From positions 1-18,791 of the forward strand of contig CAYNZH010000034.1 in the NCBI GenBank assembly GCA_964401685.1: 18,791 nucleotides of DNA. The letters are read 5' to 3'. The DNA is from DASRQK01 sp964401685 (GTDB lineage Bacteria > Bacteroidota > Bacteroidia > Sphingobacteriales > Sphingobacteriaceae). The notes under the pieces are model-generated. The model saw only the letters and a program-made list of their open reading frames with translations. It did not search any database and was not told the origin of the DNA. This document shows positions 1 to 7,634 of this stretch, one piece after another (the first letter of the stretch is position 1; every line of letters begins with the position of its first letter). Both the position numbers and the translations under genes were made by a program.

Positions 1-994
1 ATACGATATACTCCCAGTCTTTTGCCGGCAGCTTGCGGTGGCTGATCCGCCGGAGATGGTCATAGCGGTAGGCATACACATAGGCGGCGAACTGGGGATG
101 GCTTTCATCAAAAGAGACGACCGTAACCCCCGGTGGGATCACATAGCGCAGGGTACCGGAGCTGTCGTAGACATAATAGGTGTCCAGTGACAGGGAGGCA
201 GTTTCCCATTTCCTGATAAGGATCTCCCGTCCCATCAGGTCCTGGAATATTTCCGTGGTGCCGGGCTTTCCGGACACCCAGTTCTCGTCTCTGATGGTGG
301 TGCGCTGCAGGGCACCGGCCGGGTAATTCCCGGGGGCGGATACGGTGCTGCCGCTTACCGTCCAGCGCCTGACCGGCGAGCCTGTGCTTTCGTTGGTTCC
401 GTATGCGGAGGACACGGTCCTCCCGGCAGATGTCCCGCGCGAGGAGGCTGGCTGCCACACGGCACCGGGGAAGCCCTGTTCCAGGATTCTGCCCCCGGGA
501 GCGGCCTCCTGCACGGTCCGGGCAAAGGGTGCGGCTGTCTTGTGTACATGCGCCTCCCAGCTGCCGCTGCCATAAAAGGCCAGCTGGTTGGCCGCGGCGG
601 CCGTCTTGAAGCTGCCGTTGTTGCTGCTCTGCTCGGCGTAGGGCAGGTATTCTGTCAGTTGCCGGCCCAGCCCGTCATACTGCCTGTGGGTGACCATATC
701 CTTGTAGGTCGGGCTGGCTTTGAGCTGTACCTCCTGTATGGGCCTTCCCAGTCCGTCCAGGTACTGGATATACTGGTTCTCCTGGTCGATGGTCCGGGGG
801 TTGCCCAGTTCGGCCGGGGTTATGGGAATGCGGAAGGTCCGTGTGAGCACATAGTTATAACCGCTGCTGGGTGCGCTGCCCACAGCGGGATAAGTCTGAG
901 CCTGAGCGTGCAGGGAGGCCAGCAGGGCATAGATCAGCAGCACCGGCCAGAGCTTTGCGTGAGAGTGGATGATGCGGACAGGTTCCATGGCCAT
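1..994 (-). CDS. RHS/YD-repeat protein with DUF6443-like N-terminus, partial (C-terminus off left edge)
   Basis: The frame stays open from the ATG at 994-992 to the window edge, giving about 331 residues with no stop. The N-terminus is basic then hydrophobic and ends ASLHAQAQ, which reads as a signal peptide cleaved near residue 33. A second in-frame ATG at 988 is an equally possible start. The mature part carries hallmarks of Bacteroidota RHS proteins of the DUF6443 type: DQENQYIQYLDGLGRPIQEV, then QYDGLGRQLTEYLPYA, and later YYVYDSSGTLRYVIPPG and AYRYDHLRRISHRKLP. These are YD-type repeat strands that build a beta-cage shell. The start codon follows the stop of the upstream RHS gene directly (TGAATG), so the two are surely one transcript and probably translationally coupled. 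In this family the RHS-associated core and a variable, often toxic, C-terminus come further downstream; that part is not in the window, so a toxin role is inference only. G+C looks higher than in the right half. Confidence 0.9.
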   Translation of the reverse strand, partial: MAMEPVRIIHSHAKLWPVLLIYALLASLHAQAQTYPAVGSAPSSGYNYVLTRTFRIPITPAELGNPRTIDQENQYIQYLDGLGRPIQEVQLKASPTYKDMVTHRQYDGLGRQLTEYLPYAEQSSNNGSFKTAAAANQLAFYGSGSWEAHVHKTAAPFARTVQEAAPGGRILEQGFPGAVWQPASSRGTSAGRTVSSAYGTNESTGSPVRRWTVSGSTVSAPGNYPAGALQRTTIRDENWVSGKPGTTEIFQDLMGREILIRKWETASLSLDTYYVYDSSGTLRYVIPPGVTVVSFDESHPQFAAYVYAYRYDHLRRISHRKLPAKDWEYIV

Positions 995-3900
995 TCAGTT
1001 TTTATAGTTGTAGTGATAGTGCTGACGGACTTTCCCCCTGGTATCCAGTATGGACTGCAGGCGATGGAAGGAGTCCCGTATATAGCGTTCGGTCTGACCC
1101 TGAGGTCCGATTTCGCTGCCCAGGCCGATGCCCGGCAGGTGGGTATAGCTGCTGATGCTGGCATCGGACGGATAGATCCGCACGTCATCGATCGCCGTCC
1201 CGGCGTTCAGTACGGTAGGGCCGGTATAAGGCTTGCTGTCATAGTGCCATTCCCCGGATTGCAGGTACCAGTAGTCGATCGTATAGCTGCGGGCATTTGG
1301 TCGGGCCCAGGAGACCGCATAGGTCCCAGTGCGGTACCGCTGACCGGTATGGGCATCTCCGATGGTGGCCGTGGGGTCATGCTCAAAATCCTCCAGGTAG
1401 CACTCTTCCACCGTGGCGTTCACTGCCTGCATGACTATTTCCATGCCTTTGTTGAAAAAGGGAACTAACAAGGCATTGGACGGATATCCGTAGCGGTAGG
1501 AGTGCACAGGCCCATAAGTCTGCTGGTGCTGTACCGGCTGGGCCATGGGGTTATACGTGATGCTGTGCTGCATGCGCAGCCTGCTGTCACTCAGCAACTG
1601 GTTGAACCGCGTGCCGGTCTTGCCCTGTTGGTTGAGCGACTTGATGTCTGTTCCCTTGAGATCATACAGGATCTGCGGCTTGAAATAAGTGCCGTGATAT
1701 TCGATGACCTGCAGACTTATCAGCGTGGAATCCGTACCATTAGCGGCTAGTGTCCACTGTTGCACTTCCAGTGGATGGTTCAGCAGATGTGCGCTGACCA
1801 GTGGTCCGCTGATCAGGGCTGTATAGTCCTGCGGATACTTGTGACGTGTGAGTACGGAGGGCTCTGCGGTGCGGGACAGCACTCGCCGCGTGAAATACCG
1901 GTGATTGGGACCGTAGGCATAGGTTTCCAGAGTTACCAGGGAATCCGCTCCCTGGTACTGCACGGTTCTTCTGCTGTCCAGCCGTTTCCATACCTGTGTA
2001 TGGGTATCGCGGTAATCTTCGTATGCCCATTCCGGCCCGCTGTAGTATCCCGAGATCATGGTGACAGCCATGGTATGGATGGGCCTCAGGTAATGGAAGA
2101 CCGTATCCTGAACCGTCGAAAATGTATATTCGTCTTTGTGATGCAGCGCCCATCCCCCCAGGGGCTGCTTTTTATACGTCAGGGTAGCGTACTGCTCGGG
2201 GGGAATATGGTATTCCGGGGGGTATTCACGGTAGCGATGCCTGGTCTTCAGGGTGTCTGTGCCGGCGATGCGCAGTTCATCGACCGACCGGTAATAAAAC
2301 AGCTGTGAGAAGGGAGGGGACTGTGCCACTACGGGGCGGTATATGGTGGAGTGTCGGGAGGTGACTGCACCGTCTACGATGATGTCCTCAAACCGGCTCT
2401 GGGCAAAGTCTGGCCGCGCGTCAGCACCCGTATCAAACCCTCCGTCGTCCAGGTAACTGTAGCGGCGTGTCATGGCAGGTCCGGTCAGGGGATGATCGGT
2501 GATGGTTTCCACCCGCAGACCTCCGACCATCTCTCCGGGAATGGGTATATTTGTCATGACACGGAACGTAAGGGCGCAGGATACCCACCGCTCCTTTACG
2601 TCTCTGATGACATCAATGCGGTACAGCCCGGGTTCCAGGTGCGTGCTCAGGCTGACACCCACACTATCGGATTCATAACGGACCGCATGCGCATACACCA
2701 GGTTTGGAGTCCCGGATACCATGCGGTATATTTCCACGTCATCGACAGTATTTCGGGCATTATTGTCCCCGTAGGGTACTATCGCCCGTCGGATAAGTTC
2801 CAGGGAGATGTCCTGGGCATGGTCTATGGTGAAGAATATCGGGGTCAACGGGGGCTCAATGACATCATGCGGGGGAGGTATGGAGCCGGTGGCCACATAG
2901 GTGTAGGTCACCGGGTCGGTCTGATACCCCGTGCCGGATCTTTTGCGGTTCAGCGCATAGCTGATCTGTGTGTTCCCGCCGGTTGGGTAGGTCACTTTGT
3001 TCAGGGCGCCCATTACTGTTCCGGCCAAAGAGACCGACCGGTCCGGCCCGCTTGGATGGATGGTCGCCGGTATCATATTGGTGCTGAAATCCCCACGGCC
3101 CGTATAGTATCCGTAGCGATCCGTAGCGGCCATTATTTTCGATGGAAACACCGAGCTCTCCCCATTATATTCAAAGATATGGGTCAGGGACTGCAGCGAT
3201 GAAGGGGGCGTTAGGGGAGCATTGGGTTCGATCTCCTGGACCGAGGCCAGCTTCAGGTACCGAACGGCAAACCCGGCAGAGGTACCAAAATAGTCATGAT
3301 TGAACGTGTACTGGCGCACCATCATGCTCTGTGTGTTGGTGATATCAATACCTCCGAGCATGCGGGAAGTGCCGGTGACATAGGAAAGATCCTCACGCTC
3401 GTCTCCGGGGATCAGGCTTACGGTGTAGCGTGGCGCAATGATATAGCGCAGCCGCTTGCGATCCACCTTGGTGGGATACGAATGGTGCATGGGACTGAGT
3501 GTCGCCCCGCCCCCGTCGTGGGGATCGGTCACCTTGTAGGTCTGGGAAAAATAGCCCCCTTCACTGACCGTTCCGTCCGTCTCGTATTGAAACAGAACGG
3601 TTTCCTTTCCCGAGACACTTTCGATACGGGAAAGATGCCAGGTGGACACATAGTTTGGCAGCAGGTATTTTTCTCCGTCATTGCCCTTTGAATGCGTATA
3701 TTCCGGCTCCTGAAAACTGTACTTCTGGCCGCTCTCGGTGGTGATGACAAAGCCGCTGTCCCCTGTGCCTGTAATCTGTAGCGGAAGATCCGGAAAACAG
3801 TAGAACTTACCCTTGAAATGAATAAACTTGCCTGAATATTCGCCGAACTGGAACACATACACGTCAGGCTCGGAATCATAGATGGCCTCGTTGATGTCGT

Positions 3901-4327
3901 GCAGGAAATCCTGTTCGATCGTAATGTTGTTGATCCTGGACTGCACATAGCTGTCCTGGTAGCGGCGTCCTGCCGCTGCGTTCTCGTCCAGCTGACCAAA
4001 GGGCACCCGTGTGATTTTTCCCGTACCGCCAAGTTCCCAACCAAGTCCTAGCCAGCCCACCCGTTCATGCGGCCGAAAGCCATCATAGCTATACTGGAGT
4101 GAAAGGCCCAGTGAAAGTTCCTCTCCCGAGACATTAAACAATGGCAAGGAAAACTGCACACCTCCGGTCGGAAGTTTGGCTCGGACAGCCTGGTCACCGA
4201 CCGCAAAATCGCCCGGCTGTGGGGCCCCTGAGATCAGGTCAGTACGGAAATACGCCTGGAAATCCTGCGCAGATACTGACACAGAAAGCCCCAAAATGAT
4301 CAGGATGACAAGTAGATTTTTCCTCAT
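995..4327 (-). CDS. RHS/YD-repeat shell protein, first partner of a split pair
   Basis: This protein of 1110 residues has a signal peptide ending SVSVSA-QD (about residues 1-20), so it is exported. Residues about 54-110 contain GGVQFSLPLFNVSGEEL, then SLQYSYDGF and GWLGLGWELGG. This is the opening pattern of SpvB/TcB-like and Bacteroidota RHS shells (symmetric PLF...Y.....GLGW). The middle is beta-rich with many Tyr/Asp turns (TRRYSYLDDGG, ITYNPMAQPVQ). From about residue 976 a jelly-roll-like insert appears (FEHD...HTGQRYRTGTYAV...IDDVRIYPSDA). It is followed by a YD-type ending (RDSFHRLQSILDTRGKVRQHYHYNYKN) in which the expected YDGFGRL strand is degenerate. No enzymatic motif is visible, and the protein ends where a core domain would normally begin; the adjoining downstream gene appears to continue the shell. 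I infer a toxin-delivery or surface-shell role from the family, not from any direct signature. The gene is noticeably G+C-rich compared with the window's right half. Confidence 0.85.
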   Translation of the reverse strand: MRKNLLVILIILGLSVSVSAQDFQAYFRTDLISGAPQPGDFAVGDQAVRAKLPTGGVQFSLPLFNVSGEELSLGLSLQYSYDGFRPHERVGWLGLGWELGGTGKITRVPFGQLDENAAAGRRYQDSYVQSRINNITIEQDFLHDINEAIYDSEPDVYVFQFGEYSGKFIHFKGKFYCFPDLPLQITGTGDSGFVITTESGQKYSFQEPEYTHSKGNDGEKYLLPNYVSTWHLSRIESVSGKETVLFQYETDGTVSEGGYFSQTYKVTDPHDGGGATLSPMHHSYPTKVDRKRLRYIIAPRYTVSLIPGDEREDLSYVTGTSRMLGGIDITNTQSMMVRQYTFNHDYFGTSAGFAVRYLKLASVQEIEPNAPLTPPSSLQSLTHIFEYNGESSVFPSKIMAATDRYGYYTGRGDFSTNMIPATIHPSGPDRSVSLAGTVMGALNKVTYPTGGNTQISYALNRKRSGTGYQTDPVTYTYVATGSIPPPHDVIEPPLTPIFFTIDHAQDISLELIRRAIVPYGDNNARNTVDDVEIYRMVSGTPNLVYAHAVRYESDSVGVSLSTHLEPGLYRIDVIRDVKERWVSCALTFRVMTNIPIPGEMVGGLRVETITDHPLTGPAMTRRYSYLDDGGFDTGADARPDFAQSRFEDIIVDGAVTSRHSTIYRPVVAQSPPFSQLFYYRSVDELRIAGTDTLKTRHRYREYPPEYHIPPEQYATLTYKKQPLGGWALHHKDEYTFSTVQDTVFHYLRPIHTMAVTMISGYYSGPEWAYEDYRDTHTQVWKRLDSRRTVQYQGADSLVTLETYAYGPNHRYFTRRVLSRTAEPSVLTRHKYPQDYTALISGPLVSAHLLNHPLEVQQWTLAANGTDSTLISLQVIEYHGTYFKPQILYDLKGTDIKSLNQQGKTGTRFNQLLSDSRLRMQHSITYNPMAQPVQHQQTYGPVHSYRYGYPSNALLVPFFNKGMEIVMQAVNATVEECYLEDFEHDPTATIGDAHTGQRYRTGTYAVSWARPNARSYTIDYWYLQSGEWHYDSKPYTGPTVLNAGTAIDDVRIYPSDASISSYTHLPGIGLGSEIGPQGQTERYIRDSFHRLQSILDTRGKVRQHYHYNYKN

Positions 4328-4415
4328 ATACTTGTGACGGTGAAATAAGTTTATAATAATCGGTTCCAGTACCTTTCGGTGCCGGTATTTCGCGGCCTGG
4401 CCACGTTTAGCAAAC

Positions 4416-4447
4416 GCAAGATAGTAACAAAATTGATAAACCCAAAA
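4416..4447 (-). promoter_or_regulatory. candidate Bacteroidota promoter for the RHS pair
   Basis: Read on the minus strand, TTTTG (4447-4443) is followed by exactly 19 nt and then TATCTTGC (4423-4416), which resembles the -33 TTTG / -7 TAnnTTTG pattern but matches the -7 box imperfectly. It would start transcription about 85 nt before the RHS start codon at 4327. No Shine-Dalgarno site precedes that ATG. This is a weak call based on spacing and position. Confidence 0.3.
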
Positions 4448-4514
4448 TAAAATGAAATAAATACACGAAAATCCCGGGAAATGTTAATCAACATACTTCC
4501 TCCAATAGCAAAGC

Positions 4515-4545
4515 CTAGGATACTATACTAGGAGTATACGGATAC
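4515..4545. repeat. compact palindrome with flanking direct repeats between lipoprotein and RHS genes
   Basis: TATACT-AGG-AGTATA (4524-4538) is a perfect inverted repeat with a 3-nt centre. It is flanked by two copies of GGATAC (4518-4523 and 4540-4545), and CTAGGA occurs twice, 13 bp apart (4515 and 4528). It begins only four bases past the lipoprotein stop codon, in the 221-bp spacer before the RHS pair. It could be a regulator binding site, or a weak terminator for the lipoprotein gene; the stem is AT-rich with no run of U, so a terminator is less likely. The rest of this spacer (4328-4548) is AT-rich and shows no gene. Confidence 0.5.
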
Positions 4546-4548
4546 CTA

Positions 4549-5796
4549 TCAACAATCTCCGGCTCGCTTTTCCGTTTCAGCGAATACCTGATCCCCGGAT
4601 GCGATGGTTTTACCAAAAACACTGAGAGAATAGCCGCCTTCGACCACCAATTTCACATATCCGGATTTGCACAAAGGACCCCAGGTCAGCCGTGAACCCG
4701 TCGTGAAGCCCACATGGACAAATGCAACCTCCTGACCCGCAATCACCAATCCTACACGTGGGAAGCCCATGCCAAACTGAAGGTCAATGGGCATCCCAAA
4801 GTTTGCAGCGGCATCAAACACACCATCTGGAATCGAATTATTCACAAAGCCCCCGATGGCTTCAACGGTTGTATTTTTAAACTCGAACCCCGTGTTTGCG
4901 TCAAAACTCACGGTCGTCTTTCCGGTAGCGGACGACATAGGATCCGGAATAGTCATTTTAGAAACAAAATGAAGGCCGACATCAATAGACATGGGGATCG
5001 GATTTGGAATAGGGCCTGCCGGAGAAGGAATTACGCGAATAGGAATAGAAAGAACCACAGACGGTAGCTTAAAGCTATGCTCGCCGGTGTCTCCACCAGC
5101 GGTAGCCATCTCCACACGGAAATCCGCCTTAATCCCATTGTTCTGCGATTTGAACGTTTTAAGACTTCCATTTTCGATCACTATGTCACTTTTCTGATCC
5201 GGCAGTGTTGCCGTGCCTGTGGCCGTAAACTTCGTCCCATTTTTGGTCATCTCAAAAACGAAAGTACATGCGTTGATTTTCCCGTTTACCATTTTCGGCG
5301 TGACACTTATCTTATGCGTCACTCCGCCGATCGTAATTTCCGATTCAATAGCTGAAGACAAATTCCTTCCGCCGGTAAGCATTTCCTTGCCGGCCATTTT
5401 TAAGGAAGTAGCCTCCGTCCATTCAGGCGTAAAATCAAAGGATAGCGAACCATTCTCGATTACTTCGGTGACGGCGGCATCATTGGTCTCGATAACGAAG
5501 TTATCCCCACTCTCACGAACAGATTTCACCTTCCTCAGCATCTGTCCTGGCACCAGGATTGTCTCACCAACTTTTGGTTTCCCCTTCGGAAAAGCTGAAC
5601 CTTTAAGCGTATAAATCTGGCTTTCCTTATCCATGGAAACGATGACGTCAGCCGGATTTTTGTCAAGAACGATAGCGTCGGATTTATACTCAATTTGTAC
5701 GAGTTCACCATTGCCGCCATCATCTGGATTTCGATCCTTATCCTTTGAACAGGAGAAAATAGCAATAAGTATACACAGGGGAATAAACTTTTTCAT
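4549..5796 (-). CDS. putative surface-exposed lipoprotein, function unknown
   Basis: This 415-residue protein is not a family I can name. The N-terminus is a lipoprotein signal (MKKFIPLCILIAIFSC) with the lipidated Cys at residue 16. The S-K-D-K-D stretch after it resembles the charged export signal that sends Bacteroidota lipoproteins to the cell surface. Residues about 60-125 (YTLKGSAFPKGKPKVGETI...GQMLRKVKSVRESGDNFVIET) resemble an N-terminal module found in many secreted Bacteroidota proteins (an 'LRKVtsV...vvveT..A' pattern); this rests on memory. The heptad VIENGSL occurs twice (residues 112-118 and 206-212), which hints at a duplicated beta unit. Residues 257-270 are Pro-rich. The C-terminal half is beta-rich, and the last residue is Cys415; with Cys177 and Cys376 this allows a disulfide. 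It lies between gcdH and the RHS pair on the same strand, with spacers of 141 and 221 bp, so co-transcription is uncertain. A role as adhesin or as partner of the RHS proteins is a guess. Confidence 0.8.
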   Translation of the reverse strand: MKKFIPLCILIAIFSCSKDKDRNPDDGGNGELVQIEYKSDAIVLDKNPADVIVSMDKESQIYTLKGSAFPKGKPKVGETILVPGQMLRKVKSVRESGDNFVIETNDAAVTEVIENGSLSFDFTPEWTEATSLKMAGKEMLTGGRNLSSAIESEITIGGVTHKISVTPKMVNGKINACTFVFEMTKNGTKFTATGTATLPDQKSDIVIENGSLKTFKSQNNGIKADFRVEMATAGGDTGEHSFKLPSVVLSIPIRVIPSPAGPIPNPIPMSIDVGLHFVSKMTIPDPMSSATGKTTVSFDANTGFEFKNTTVEAIGGFVNNSIPDGVFDAAANFGMPIDLQFGMGFPRVGLVIAGQEVAFVHVGFTTGSRLTWGPLCKSGYVKLVVEGGYSLSVFGKTIASGDQVFAETEKRAGDC

Positions 5797-5937
5797 GAGA
5801 TCATTTATTTTAAGGGTTCACTTTTACACCTTGTGCAAGTAATCCTTAATATCCATGAAACACAAGTCCAAGTTAGTAAACCGGAGCCCTCATTGAGCCG
5901 GTCTCCACTCCCGATGAGTATGATGAAAAATCCCTGC

Positions 5938-7110
5938 CTATACAAAAGCTGCTAGCCCTGTCACGTCTTGTCCCGTGATGAGGAGGTGAATATCATGTGT
6001 CCCTTCATAGGTCACAACTGATTCGAGATTCATCATGTGCCTCATGATCGGGTACTCTCCAGTGATGCCCATCCCACCCAGCATCTGCCGTGCTTCTCGA
6101 GCAATTTTCAATGCAATTTCAACGCTGTTTCGTTTGGCCATTGAAATCTGCGCAGGAGTTGCGCGGTCTTCATTTTTCAATGTTGCAAGGCGCCATACCA
6201 ATAACTGGCCCTTAGTGATCTCGGTGATCATTTCAGCAAGCTTCTTTTGCTGCAATTGGAAACCACCGATAGGCCTCCCAAACTGCTCGCGCTCCTTGGA
6301 ATACCTCAGCGCAGTGTCGTAACAATCCATCGCAGCCCCTAACGCACCCCATGCAATACCGTAGCGCGCCTGGTTTAAGCAGCTTAAAGGTCCTCTCATG
6401 CTCGCCACTCCAGGTAAAATGTTTGCTTTTGGCACCCGAACGTTATCAAACACCAGTTCTCCGGTCGCAGAAGCTCTTAAGCTCCACTTTCCATGGGTTT
6501 CAGGCGTTGTAAAGCCCTCCATACCACGCTCAACAATTAGTCCCTGCACTTTTCCCTCTGGATTTTTTGCCCATACAACCGCAATGTCCGCAAAGGGGGC
6601 ATTGGAAATCCACATTTTTGCACCATTCAGAATTACATGATCACCGTCGTCTTCAAAACGAGTGGTCATTCCACCAGGGTTGGATCCATGGTCGGGTTCG
6701 GTCAGACCAAAACAGCCTAGAAACTCTCCCGATGCGAGTTTTGGCAGGTATTTTTGTTTTTGCTCTTCACTTCCGTAAGCAAAAATCGGATACATAACCA
6801 AGGAACCCTGTACTGAAGCTGTGGATCGCAAGCCAGAATCGCCACGCTCCAATTCCTGCATCATGATACCATATGCAAGGTAGTCCAAGCCTGCACCGCC
6901 GTATTGTTCCGGAATTGTTGGTCCGAATAATCCAATATCTGCCATTCCTTTGACCAGATGCTTGGGAAATTCAGCTCTCTGGGCATAGTCTTCGACGATG
7001 GGCATCAGGTCTTTATTGACCCACTGCCGCACGCTGTCACGGATCATCAAATGTTCTTCACTTATCAATTCATCCAACAAATAATAGTCAGGTGCCTTGT
7101 ACTGGCTCAT
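5938..7110 (-). CDS. gcdH: acyl-CoA dehydrogenase, glutaryl-CoA dehydrogenase type
   Basis: This 390-residue protein is full length for the family and resembles human GCDH along its whole length. The enzyme is a cytosolic FAD flavoprotein; glutaryl-CoA dehydrogenase oxidises and decarboxylates glutaryl-CoA to crotonyl-CoA in lysine/tryptophan breakdown. Visible landmarks are SVQGSLVMYPIFAYGSEEQ (about residues 99-117), FGLTEPDHGSNPGGM (flavin and substrate binding), KWSLRASATGE, LNQARYGIAWGALGA and MLGGMGITGEYPIMRHMMNLE. The catalytic Glu is E369 in TYEGTHDIH. Arg95 in SGLRSTASV matches the Arg that binds the glutaryl gamma-carboxylate (Arg94 in human GCDH), which favours glutaryl-CoA over short-chain substrates. 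The electron acceptor would be ETF; no ETF or lysine-catabolism genes are nearby. It is the first gene of the leftward block, divergent from folB. A related substrate such as another dicarboxyl-CoA is possible. Confidence 0.92.
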   Translation of the reverse strand: MSQYKAPDYYLLDELISEEHLMIRDSVRQWVNKDLMPIVEDYAQRAEFPKHLVKGMADIGLFGPTIPEQYGGAGLDYLAYGIMMQELERGDSGLRSTASVQGSLVMYPIFAYGSEEQKQKYLPKLASGEFLGCFGLTEPDHGSNPGGMTTRFEDDGDHVILNGAKMWISNAPFADIAVVWAKNPEGKVQGLIVERGMEGFTTPETHGKWSLRASATGELVFDNVRVPKANILPGVASMRGPLSCLNQARYGIAWGALGAAMDCYDTALRYSKEREQFGRPIGGFQLQQKKLAEMITEITKGQLLVWRLATLKNEDRATPAQISMAKRNSVEIALKIAREARQMLGGMGITGEYPIMRHMMNLESVVTYEGTHDIHLLITGQDVTGLAAFV

Positions 7111-7163
7111 AATCTTATGTTTTTTAGCGTTTGTTCAATTAATTATGCAATAATAGCGATTTT

Positions 7164-7198
7164 TTTGTTTATTAGTCCCTATATTTTTAATAGGTTTG
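7164..7198 (+). promoter_or_regulatory. candidate folB promoter, box almost touching the start codon
   Basis: TTTG (7164-7167) and a perfect TAGGTTTG (7191-7198, matching TAnnTTTG) are 23 nt apart, at the long end of spacing reported for this phylum. The box ends 4 nt before the folB ATG at 7203, so transcription from it would start at or next to the start codon and give a leaderless message. The 92-bp spacer 7111-7202 must also hold the gcdH promoter, for which I see no clear match on the minus strand. Confidence 0.35.
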
Positions 7199-7202
7199 TT
7201 AA

Positions 7203-7634
7203 ATGAGCAAGCAGCTGTCATCGCAGGGTTTAACCCAGAAAATCTCCATTAGAAACGCCAGATTTTTCGCTTTTCATGGATTTTACGAAGAAGAAAGAAT
7301 TATTGGAAACGAGTATTTTGTAAATCTGAGTGTCGGCTTTACGCCGAAAGACGAGGCGATTGGCGCTTTGAGAGGTGAAAATTCAACTGAAGACCTTTTG
7401 GATCAAAACACGATCAACTATGAATTGTTATACCAGGTAATTAAGGAAAAAATGCACACGCCCCAAAAATTATTGGAAAAAGTAGCCTTAGAGATCCTTG
7501 ATGAGTTATGTCATCGCTTTCAGCAACTTGAGCGCGTCGAGATTGAAATCGAAAAGGTCAATCCTCCTTTTGGTGGGGATCACGCTAAAGCGAGTGTGTG
7601 TTTTTCCTGGTCAACACAATCAAAAAATGTTTAA
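7203..7634 (+). CDS. folB: dihydroneopterin aldolase
   Basis: This 143-residue cytosolic enzyme converts 7,8-dihydroneopterin to 6-hydroxymethyl-dihydropterin and glycolaldehyde in folate synthesis. The FolB fold is clear: IRNARFFAFHGFYEEERIIGNEYFVNLSV (about residues 16-44), with the conserved Glu likely E31 in the HGxxxEER motif. TINYELLYQVIKEKM follows, then the C-terminal EIEKVNPPFGG with the catalytic Lys at K118. The N-terminus has about 11 residues more than usual (MSKQLSSQGLTQ before KISIRNARF). No other in-frame ATG, GTG or TTG lies close, so this start is kept, with a possibly leaderless message. The last 8 nt overlap the next gene (ATGTTTAA), so folB and the penicillin-binding protein are co-transcribed. 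No other folate genes are nearby. Confidence 0.92.
   Translation: MSKQLSSQGLTQKISIRNARFFAFHGFYEEERIIGNEYFVNLSVGFTPKDEAIGALRGENSTEDLLDQNTINYELLYQVIKEKMHTPQKLLEKVALEILDELCHRFQQLERVEIEIEKVNPPFGGDHAKASVCFSWSTQSKNV

Noticed and set aside
542..1468. 308-codon plus-strand reading frame
   Set aside because: It lies antisense to the RHS genes and spans their junction; its residues mirror the GC-rich RHS codons, and the minus-strand frames carry clear family motifs.
1760..3691. Several plus-strand reading frames of 130-280 codons
   Set aside because: All are antisense to the 1110-residue RHS protein, with no recognisable domains, typical of shadows in GC-rich repeats.
5880..5910. Repeated GAGCC and CCGG ends as a terminator after gcdH
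   Set aside because: Only about four base pairs form and no T tract follows in the direction of transcription.
7498..7626. Upstream extension of the PBP frame
   Set aside because: It would add 43 residues read inside folB with no family similarity; the ATG at 7627 directly precedes the membrane anchor.
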